DNA of 64,000 nucleotides, from contig OY783214.1 in NCBI GenBank assembly GCA_963678705.1, positions 12,710,001 through 12,774,000 of the forward strand, read 5' to 3'. Shown piece by piece: positions 24,036-33,900 of this stretch. Each line of letters opens with the position of its first letter. The stretch's first letter is position 1. The translations under genes and the position numbers were made by a program. Origin of the DNA: Panorpa germanica. Taxonomy: Eukaryota; Arthropoda; Insecta; Mecoptera; Panorpidae. The notes under the pieces were generated by a model. That model ran no database searches. It had not been told where the DNA came from and worked only from the letters and a program-made list of their open reading frames with translations.

Positions 24036-24173
24036 ATGGGTGACCATTTAAAGGGTAAACTAGAAAAGCGAAAACGCTGTTTTCTTTGCACTTAGAAGGA
24101 AAACAAAAAAACAGTGTATTCTTGTGTATCGTGCAGTGGGCCGGTTTGCGAAAATCATCTTAGGCACTTTTGA
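24036..24173 (+). pseudogene. piggyBac transposase C-terminal cysteine finger, broken
   Basis: The frame reads from ATG at 24036 through KRKRCFLCT, an in-frame TAG at codon 20 (24093-24095), then KENKKTVYSCVSCSGPVCEN and HLRHF before TGA. The spacing C-x2-C-x11-C-x2-C-x4-C-x2-H is that of the cysteine-rich domain ending piggyBac-family (DDE_Tnp_1_7) transposases, preceded by the usual basic run. The last two cysteines of the family motif are missing. No catalytic domain is seen upstream. An AATAAA follows near 24247. A short remnant; the internal stop and absent DDD core make it inactive. Confidence 0.6.
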
Positions 24174-26219
24174 TCCAGCTGCGCACCGTAAATTTTTTAT
24201 TATTAACTATTTTTAACTATTATTTCATAACTTTTGTATTTTCATCAATAAAAACTTATTTTGTTCCGAATAATCACCGTTCCGTTTATTATGACAGGCA
24301 GAATCCGTAAAATATTCCCCACTTTCAGGTGCACAAATAATTCAACTTTTTGGAGCCCACTACATTCTTTCGAAAGCTTATAGTCTAAGTCTACAACCGT
24401 TTTTCTTAATATTTGTTTGTTATAAAGTTACGAATTTTTAACAATATTTCGTTTTTTCCGCGTGCCTTAGAATGCCTAATGCCTACAATGTCTCAATCCG
24501 ACTCTACTTAATCCAAATCTCTAATCAAAGAGCTCTAAAAATAACCACAAAGAAATAGTCGCAGTGACATGTCGAACACCACGAACAGTCGCCGGTAATA
24601 GTCTATAAATATTCGTTTATGCAAATTTTTATGATTTGTTTACAGTAAATGTTCACACGTGATTTTCCTATTTTGATTTATTAGGTATTGACATATTTAC
24701 TAAATTTATGTATAAAATAAAATAACGATAGAAATCATTTTATATACGCCTATCGCCTTTTATGTAAATTATATAAAAACAAGTAGAATACTCACCGATT
24801 AATTTAATAATGATAACATATTTAATAACTTGTAAACCATTGATCGATACAATCTTTAAAACTGGATTTCTGACATCGACTTATAAGACCGTATGATTTA
24901 TAAATTGTTATATAATCGGTTTGCACCTTGTTTGCTACAGGGTCATTCTAGATACCACATTGTATATATACATATATCTAGTTCCTCATTTTATTTATGT
25001 AATAGCAATTTTCTTTATAATATATAGCAATAATATTTATAATATATAAATAACTCAAATTAAGTTTTCTTAATAAATAATTCTTCTGTTCGCTAAAATA
25101 AATTCAGAAAATATTAGATAGAGCGTCATAATATTTTGTATGCGGAAAACGTATTTAATTTCTAAATGTAACTAGATACATTACAACACTGTTATATAGT
25201 GATTTATTTCTTACAGAATAGAATTAAATTTATCTTTTTCTTAAATGTTTAGAGAATTATTCAAGATATGTTTTACCAAATGCTTTGAAGAATGTTATTG
25301 CCCATTGTGTCGTCGTGTGTTTTGATTAAGAAGAATCTGCAATTAACATTATTTAAGTAAATAAAATTGAAGGTGTATTTCATTCTGATCACCCTGTGCC
25401 AGTTTATTAATAAACACTAACAAATAAACCTATATTGACATAAGAACGGTAAATTATAAGAAAACAATAAGAAAAAGAATCATTTTAATAACAAGCTTAC
25501 AAGGTGGTCTAATAAAACAGACGTAATATTATTAGTTAATCAGATTAATTATAATAAGCTTAAATGAACATAGGACAGAAGTGAGGATTGGGACATGGGA
25601 TTGAGTACCTGACTACCTGGGTCCTAACCAGAGACATTTATCTGTTCCAATTCTCTAGTTGAAGGTACTGGTCTGACTTCAGACTGGATTGAACTTATGA
25701 TAAATATCGAATGATATGGTTTAGTTTTAATGACATGTCTGTCGTCCGTACTTAAACCAGATTACGTCTCTGCACAAAACAATTACAATAATCACGAGTA
25801 CGTATATTTGCTTAGAAATACAAACTACCCGTGGGAATGAGGGTGTCCGTTCACACCCCTTGACAAATTTACCCTGATGATAAATTATAATATGAAATCC
25901 ATTACAAATTTTCATTGAATAGGATTGAATCTGAGATTTTGCAAAAATTTGACCAGTAGGTACAATTTTATTTCCAAAAATATTAAACAAATAAAATGAA
26001 AGCTGCCGTGGTCTTAAGAAGCCCGTGAAGTATTAATAAAAAAATGAATGCTGCTTTGTATGTAAAAATTTGGCAGAACAGAAATCATGACGATTTTATA
26101 ATATATCAGGTAGTATAATAAAATTGGTCAATTCAACTTGTTCGTATAACTTTATTTGTTGCAAATATATCAATTCTGATCCACTGTTGAGTGGCATTCA
26201 AAAGTAAATAACAAAGAAT
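24174..26219. other. Non-coding AT-rich stretch
   Basis: No gene recognised; the 87-codon minus frame at 25727-25990 shows no domain. The piggyBac-like fragment's expected 3' terminal repeat and TTAA could not be found here. Confidence 0.45.
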
Positions 26220-26630
26220 AGGATAAAGTGAGGTAGAAGTGAGAAAGTGAGAGAAAACGAAGAGGGAGAAGAAGAGTAGCCATTCGGAGAGATTATTTAT
26301 GAAGATGGAAAAGAAGGAAGATTTGAAAAGAAAAAGAAAACGGTGAATTAAAGCTGGAAGAAAGTGACTTTAAAGGAATAGGAAATCATCCCATAATGGA
26401 ATAGTAGGAGGATAAAATAAGAAGAAGAAATGAAAGAAGGTGAGAAAAAGATAAGGTTTAATAATGTGGTGAGTCGAGAACTGAAGTGAATAAGAAGGGG
26501 AACAAATTAGAAATTGTAAAGAAACGTTAAGGTAAGAAAGATAACGAAGGTGGGAAAAGAAGTAAAGGTATTGATAGTAGATATAGATAGAATCGTGAGA
26601 GCAAAGAGAAAGCTGCTGAGTGTACAAAAT
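26220..26630 (+). other. Strongly purine-biased tract
   Basis: The plus strand is almost purely A and G for about 400 bp, the same bias as the LINE coding text at 15.4-15.9 and 52.9-53.6 kb. Broken plus frames give lysine/glutamate-rich peptides (for example EDGKEGRFEKKKK), consistent with a decayed LINE segment, but no conserved motif was found. The 85-codon minus frame is its pyrimidine shadow. Confidence 0.35.
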
Positions 26631-27243
26631 ATGCTGAAGAACGTCGAGCTTTTAATATGTGCAAATGGATAAACCACTACATATTCTTCTCGACCTTTCT
26701 TATATATTTATTACCAAAACCTTATAATGAGATGAAATGAACTCAGCAATTAATTAATATAAATGTGATGCTCTTCCACGCATGATTCTAAATGACATAA
26801 TTAACCCAGTGACTAAGTGTTATAATCCTAATCCTAATCAGAATGTAATCAACAAGTCTAAGCATATGTAATTGAAACCTCAATTTCAGACGTTTTGAGG
26901 TCACCCTAATGCTCCCTTTAATGTTGGAGGTTAAATTCATTATTTCATTAAATATTCACACTAAATGGTGGTTTATGCGTACTTGATACTAGGAGAAGGA
27001 GAATATAGGGAGGGGTAGAAGACCATATCAACTTCAACTCACCCGCCGAATGAGATTGACGGCATACAGGACTTTATTCAACGTTTCAAATTTAACGGTT
27101 TATTAAAATCATTTCATTCGTGATTGGTCCATTTCATTCAGGGGATCGTCTACTTTCTCTATTTTCTTTTTGTGTTTTGAGTTACTTGCGTCACTGAAAA
27201 GTAAAGAATTGTGTTTGTCTTGATTACAAAAGATTTAATTTGT
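26631..27243. other. Non-coding stretch
   Basis: Nothing recognised apart from ordinary AT-rich sequence. Confidence 0.45.
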
Positions 27244-27275
27244 AGCAGTGGCGAATTGGTATGATTGCCACTGCT
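27244..27275. other. 9-bp perfect hairpin
   Basis: AGCAGTGGC (27244-27252) pairs with GCCACTGCT (27267-27275) around a 14-nt loop. CAGTGGCG is also a common hAT terminus, so this might be two abutting hAT ends left by excision or deletion. It is too short for a typical miRNA precursor. Confidence 0.4.
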
Positions 27276-27341
27276 TTTGCTTCTTAAAGGACAGTCTCTA
27301 CATTTTACTTTAACATTTTAATTTAATTATATCTATTTCTT

Positions 27342-27795
27342 TTATAAATTCTTATTTTTCTTTTCCGTTGCTCTAGTAACTCTTTCTGTTTTCATGTATT
27401 TCTTTTTCGTATTTTTCTTGGTTATGTCATTGCTTGATGTTTCTTTTTCCAATACCATGTTTGAATCCGAGCTATCATCATCATTATCTGACCCGGTAAT
27501 TGTAGTTGTCGTGCTCTCATTCTTTTTCCTTTTATTTTCTATTCTTGGACCTGGTAATTTAAATATCTTTTTCTTCGCCAATAATATTTACCGCTTCAGC
27601 TTCTTTCCTTGCACTATTTTTCCCTTTTTCATTAACCCAATTTTGGAAGTCATGTTCGTTGATAACACCTGGTAATCTATTTCCTATTACTTCTATATTG
27701 GTTTCAGTTATTGTCTTGTTTCCTATTATCGTATTCCCTAAACGTTTTGTTTTATACCCTTTAAAGGGTTCTTCCTTTGTACGACACCGCAACAT
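27342..27795 (-). pseudogene. Unassigned acidic/basic protein fragment with a frameshift
   Basis: Two overlapping minus frames (27559-27795, 78 residues, and 27342-27581, 79 residues) join with one frame change near 27560-27580. Together they give a hydrophilic polypeptide: an upstream part with GNRLPGVINEHDFQNWV, then KLPGPRIENKRKK, a serine/aspartate patch (SDNDDDSSDSN) and a lysine-rich tail. The composition resembles the disordered tail of a transposase or nuclear protein, but I recognise no family. It begins at an ATG after a stretch with stops, so it may be complete at the 5' end or only a last exon. Confidence 0.35.
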
Positions 27796-29009
27796 TATTT
27801 AAAAAGTTCGCTACTTTTATGGCTGAAGACACGAATTTCTTAAGAAAATTTTGTCTTTGTTATAGAAAAATAGAGATAATGCCATACTGAACACATTGAA
27901 CAAACAGACGTATCGCTAAGATATTTGTTTTAATACAGATTTGTCCCAAGTCTGTACCGAGTAATAAAACTATTTTCAATCGTATCACCAGTGTGCGACC
28001 TTTATACTGTGTGTTACTTTTTTGTCGGTTTCTTCTTTTTCTATTGTGTTGAATATGTTGATTTTTTAGTATTTTGACTAATTAATATCTTTCCCTTGCA
28101 CCTAGTAAAGTTGGCAAGTAATAGACTTGGGTATTAGCTTTTTTAAAAGTAAACAGGCCTCTAATGAAGTGAGCCCTTGGTAAGAGAAGTACGCTATAAC
28201 GATTCTTGTCTCCTAGCAACCAGTAATTTAATCAATCGTTATTGACTTACAATTAAAAATGCGTACAGAGATCGAAAAATGCCAACGATCTCTAACCTTC
28301 GTATTAAACTGTTTAATATGAATTCACAAATGTATGGTCAATACATTTTTGCCCTTGGAACGTTAATAAATGCCCCGTGCTACGCATTATTCAGATTACC
28401 TGGTTCTAGTATCTCTGTGAGTTGCGTACCTCCTCATATAACAATGCGCTTTGTATAATTAACTTGGTGAAATCGCTACGGTATGGAGGTGGGAGTGGAA
28501 GAGTGTGGGTGGGAGTATTCGAGCGCTACGTTGCGTTGTTCGGTAGCCAAACCCGATGTTAATCGGCAAAGAGATGAAGGGTCCACCGAACCTTAGCTAA
28601 GGTTACGGTTGTTAAGGGGTATGAAACGTAGAGGGATGGTATAAGGGTGGTTTACAAATGAAATCCCTTGGTGGTAAAATACAAGTAAAACATATTTAGA
28701 TACCACCAAAATAACTACGTAGTGTAAAATGTTGGTTATATCGTATATTATTTTTTGGTAAATGTTTTAAGGGACACTTCATTTTAGTATTTAAAATAAA
28801 CGTTGTTCATTTGAGAAAATGTGAAAAGTAAAAATAATTTAAGTTTAATCAGTGAGCATGCTATATTGTTAGTCATATCAAAAGTTCATCGCAATGCACT
28901 CTCTACTAATTTCAACTATCCCGTTGCATCTCCTAGCTTTCACGATGAATTTGTTTTACGGTACTTAATGTTAAAGATTAAAACTAATAGAAACTAAATT
29001 TAATAACAT
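27796..29009. other. Non-coding stretch with a GC-rich patch
   Basis: A less AT-rich patch at about 28470-28640 contains G-rich runs and a perfect 16-bp palindrome, AACCTTAGCTAAGGTT, at 28589-28604; it may be regulatory. No gene was recognised. Confidence 0.4.
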
Positions 29010-29012
29010 TTA

Positions 29013-29170
29013 GGCCAACCGCACATGAGTCGACTGATTGCAAACGCGAGCCCCAAATCTGTTCGAACCGAATGAGATGGAACTGTGTTGTTAGTGAGAG
29101 AACGCATACGGCATGAACGAAACAAAACTGATTTGAAATTAGTTTTGAGCGACTGTGTTTCTAGGTCGCA
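29013..29170. mobile_element. Partial copy of the 1984-2412 MITE
   Basis: Begins GGCCAACCGCACATGAGTCG after TTA (29010-29012) and follows the left half of the 1984-2412 element through GCGACTGTGTTTCT and TCGCA. The right half and right terminal repeat are not found, so the copy is truncated. It lacks the small internal duplications seen in the first copy. The 87-codon minus frame at 29000-29263 runs across it and is incidental. Confidence 0.65.
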
Positions 29171-30335
29171 AGCGTAAAAAATTATAGAATTGTGTATATT
29201 TTTAAATGACTTACAAGACACCCTTAATAAAAAAATATTCATGAATAATAGAGGTACAAACATATATTTTTTTAATCTGACTTTTTTGTAATCCCATCGC
29301 GTTCATTAAAAAAAAAACAATTATAAATTTTCCACTCTCATTTAAACATATTTTAATAAATAATTAAGGTTATACGGTTATTCCTTGTGGATTTTTTTTT
29401 AACAATTATAATTTTTCATTTGACCATTAATTAATTAAAAATTATTATTGCGTTAATTTAATTACTGCTACTGCTGTACTGCAACTTCGAGCAAATGAAC
29501 CTTGAAATTGTCTTGTAGCAATGTAACAAATTTGAAGTTTATACAATTTTTTAAGATAGAGAATAAGTCTTGGCATTAACTTGTAGTAAACCAGCAAGTT
29601 TGAAACTTCCGCAGTAATTAGAAGCCACAGCTATGTAGCGACAACAAATTATTAACGAGTAATGAAGTATTGAGGTCTTTACGGATATATGTCAACAATT
29701 TGGTAACAAAGCTCTACAAAATATTGAACATCAAACGACATGCCTTTAACAGGTACGATATGATAAAAGGTGAAAAACATCATTGTTAGCATTGATCCAA
29801 GTCTAAAAATATATTTTTTAAATTTTTCCACCAGAGCAAATTCTAAATATGATCACTAAATCAATACTAAGCCGTTGCAGTCGATTTGGTAATATTTGTT
29901 TGTCGAAATATAAACAGCATCCATTTCTTCATTGTCCGGATGACGCATTATTGACTTTGTTTAAACCCTGATAACACATCTCTAACCCTGTATATCCTGT
30001 GAGTTCAATCCTGTCCCGAAGGCAAAGTTTGTTACTAAATAGGAGGGTGCCTACCATATAGTCAGTACTCACTTGTCCCCCGGTTTGTAAAAGGGTGTTT
30101 TGTCCTATCCCTTTAAGGTCGTTCCAGCTATCTAGATCACTGTAATAGTATCAAGTTCTATTGAGAACTGAAAACAGGGAGTGCAAAATCTGTTAGGCGT
30201 ACAATAAATGTTGTTCCCTTATGTTCTAATTGTAATTATCTGTTTACTAACTTAATTTGATTCTTACTTTAAATGATGCACAATACACAACAATCGGTAT
30301 AATGAAAAACTGCGAGCATTTTATATTTTAAGCAT
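29171..30335. other. Non-coding AT-rich stretch
   Basis: No gene recognised. A less AT-rich patch at 29990-30130 contains no recognisable motif. Confidence 0.45.
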
Positions 30336-30340
30336 GCATC
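30336..30340. repeat. Target-site duplication of the BEL/Pao element (left)
   Basis: GCATC directly abuts the LTR start and is repeated at 37068-37072. A 5-bp duplication is usual for BEL/Pao integrases. Confidence 0.9.
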
Positions 30341-30670
30341 TGTACGAAATAAAACCATGCGAGTATTTGTAGATTGAATAATTATTCAATTGTTTAATGA
30401 TAAAATTATTTTACACTTTTTTAATATAAATTTAACCACAAATTCTTGTAATATAAAATGGTTGCGAATCATGCTACGACAGTGCAAAAGCCAAAACACG
30501 AGTGACTCGAATGCCATACGGCTGTAGCGTGCACAGCAGTCGTCGTTGTGTTGCCCAACACGTCGCTGTGTTGCCCTGAGTAAGATTTCTACCAGAGACA
30601 ACAATACAATATTAAACTAGAATGTCAACAGAGACACATTTTATGTTCTGTGCTAATTTTGTACTGAACA
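30341..30670 (-). repeat. 3' LTR of the BEL/Pao element
   Basis: On the plus strand it runs from TGTACGAAATAAAACC to TTTTGTACTGAACA; read in the element's sense, it begins TGTTCAGTAC and ends TTTCGTACA. It contains a perfect 16-bp palindrome (TTGAATAATTATTCAA) and a 72-codon sense frame (30386-30604) that is duplicated in the other LTR only because the LTRs are identical; I do not regard it as a gene. Confidence 0.95.
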
Positions 30671-30901
30671 TAAATTACCAGCCAGCAGAACGTAGCTGAT
30701 CCCACAACCAACTTAAAATATATATAAAAATACATTAATACATAGAGCTACATAAATTTACAAACTTCTTAAATCTATGATAGTCTACATAATTGTATGA
30801 GAATAATATAAAATAAAACAAAATAACAATTATTCTAAAGATAACAGAAAACGTAATTAACATTTTAGCATACATTATCATTTGCATAATGTACACAACA
30901 A
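30671..30901 (-). other. 3' untranslated region of the BEL/Pao element
   Basis: Lies between the Gag-Pol stop and the 3' LTR. Read in the sense direction, the sequence just before the LTR is GGTTGTGGGATCAGC followed by mixed bases, so there is no clean polypurine tract touching the LTR; the GTGGGATCAG run about 25-35 nt inside is the nearest purine-rich candidate for plus-strand priming. Confidence 0.6.
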
Positions 30902-33900
30902 TCAATTCAGTGGTAATCTACACAATTTTGTGATGGGTCTGTTGTAGATCTTATCACCAATTTTTATTTCCGCCACTCTCACCTTTCCATCTTTACCAAA
31001 AAAGACCTTTGTTATTCTGGCCATTGGCCAATTTAATGGGGGTGAGTTTAAATTCTTTACAATGACTAAATCACCTTCTTTCAGGTTTTCATTAGCATAT
31101 TTCCACTTGGGACGGCTCTGAAGCTGTGTGAGATAATCCTTTGACCAAGCTTGCCAAAAGTCTTGTTTTAGTTTTTTAACAATATTCCAAAACTTAAGAC
31201 GATTGACTGGTACCTCTGTTAAATTAACTTCAGGGTATTCAATCAGAGCAGTGCCAATTAGAAAATGTGCTGGAGTCAAATACTTATATTCATTTGGGCT
31301 TAGTGGAAGCAGTGGTCTTGAGTTTAGCACACCTTCAATCTGTATGACAACTGAATTTAATTCTTCATAAGTTAAGGCCAAATTACCAACTACTCTCTTA
31401 AGGTGGTGCTTCGCACTTTTGACCCCTGCTTCCCATATGCCACCAAATTCAGGAGCATAACTGGGTATAAACATAAATTTTATATATAGATTATTACAAA
31501 AACTTATAACATTATTTCTATGAGACTTATTAGTCTGTAAATTATACAACTCTTTTAATTCATTAGCAGCACCCTTGAATGTTTTAGCATTGTCACAATA
31601 AATTTTAGTAGGCATGCCTCGTCTAGAAATAAAACGATTGAGACATGCCAAGAATGTTTCAGTTCTTAAATCAGAAACCACTTCCATGTGTATGGCCTTT
31701 GTAGAAAAGCAAACAAACAATGAAATGTAACCTTTTGTAATCAATGGTTTACGTATGCGAGCTATCTTTATGTTAAAAGGTCCACAAAAATCTACACCTA
31801 CATGCTGAAATGGTCTTGTAGCTGTAACTCTGTCAGCTGGCAAAGAACCCATCAATTGTTTAGCAGATTCAGCCTTCAATCGTGAACATATAACACATTT
31901 GTATAGTACCTTTTTGACCTCCCGTATGCCATTGATAATCCAGAACTTTTGAGACAAGGAGCTGAGTACTAATCTAGCACCAGCATGGAGCAAACGTAAG
32001 TGCTCATTTTTGATTATGATAGAAGTGATATTGTTGTCCTTTGGCAGTATGACTGGGTGCATTTTATCTTTTGCAATGCCTGCATTTTGCAATCTGCCAC
32101 CAACACGAATTAAACCAGTGCTGTCTATGAAAGGGTGGAGATTACCTATACCGGTCTTGATAATGATACCACCTAAGAGACATTTTATTTCTTTAAAAAA
32201 TATTTGCCTTTGAACTGAGCGAATGATAATTAATAATGAATTATGAAGTTCTTGTGGAGATAAATGTCCACAAATATTATTTTTAGAAATAGTAAGATAA
32301 GAACAAATTGAACTGTGTACTGCCTTTTTACAATTATTAAAGAATCTGTACACATAAGCTAATACACGCTGTAGCTTATTGATATTGGAGAATTTTTTAA
32401 ACAAGTCTAGCATTAACGGTGCTTGTTCGACTTCAATGTTACAAACATTACAGTTTTTATCTTCATCGTCTGATAGAAGTACTGTATTTAAATCAAAATA
32501 ATGATCATGTTTAAAATGAGAATTGGATAGATACTGGGGACCGTTCCACCAAAGATTTTGATTTTTTAAGTGTTGTGGTTCTATACCACGAGAAATTATA
32601 TCAGCTGGGTTATCAGCTGATTTTACATAGTACCAAGAGAATTTATCTGTGAGCTCTGTTATTTTCTTTACTCTGTTATTAACATAGATATTGCTTTTTA
32701 ATTTGTCCGCTTGAATCCAAGCAAGGACTATTTTGGAATCACAATAAAGGAAAAGTCTATGTTCCAATCTAGTTTTGAGTAAATTACTAACTCTAACCGC
32801 AAGTTGTGCCAACAAAACTGCACTATTTAGCTCTAGTTGGGGTATTGTAAGTACCTTACCTAGTGGAGCCACACGAGACTTGGCACAAATTAATTTTGTT
32901 TTTACGTTGTCATTTGCTGTAACGGTTCTTAAATATAGGCAGCACCCGTACGCCTTCATAGATGCGTCTGCATAGCCTATTAACTCTGCAGTGACAAAAT
33001 TTTCCTCCTTTATAAGTCGATCTATTGAAATGCTGTCTGCTATCTTTAGACCATTAAGGAACTTTTCCCACATCTGTAATTGTTTGTCAGGCAGCGGTGC
33101 GTCCCAATCTATTTTCAAAAACCAAAGCTCTTGCATGATTATCTTGGCAACTACAATTATAGGGCCAATCAATCCTAACGGGTCAAATAAAGTCCCAATA
33201 AAACTAAGCACTTTTCTTTTAGTATTCAAATTGTTACTATTCGTGTTAGGACATTTAAAAGTAAATGTATCCAAAATAACATTGTATTTTAGACCTAATG
33301 TTTTAATAATGGCTGATTTATTCAAATCTAATTCATTGATATATTTTTTATCACTAGAGATGTCGTCGAGCACTGGGGGATGATTGGAAGACCATTTGTG
33401 TAATTTAAAATTACCTAATTGTAACAAACCAATTAATTGAGACTTTAATTCAGATAACTCTTCCACGTCATCGCACCCAACTATGACATCATCAACATAC
33501 GTATTATGGCACATTGCTCTCGCTGCGAGAGGATATTTATGTTTGTAGCGATGGGCAAGTTCTATGAGACATCGTGTGGCCAAAAAGGTAGAAGATTTGA
33601 GTCCATATGTTACAGTTTTTAATTGCAAACAACTGATGGGCTTACCTGGATCATCTCTCCATAAGATATTTTGTAAGACATTGTAAGTGTCATTTGTGAG
33701 AATACAGCGGAACATTTTTTCTATGTCACAGACAATTGTGTACACATAAGTTCTAAACAGTAGGAGAATATCGAAGAGCTCGCCTTGAACCACAGGACCA
33801 TTCAGCATAACATCGTTGAGAGAAATCTTATTTTTAGAACGCATGCTTCCATCAAAGACCACACGCAATTTAGTAGTTTTGCTATCATCGTTTGTAACTG

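Noticed and set aside
30386-30604. 72-codon frame occurring identically at 36783-37001
   Set aside because: It lies wholly inside the two identical LTRs; duplication follows from LTR identity and there is no recognisable domain.
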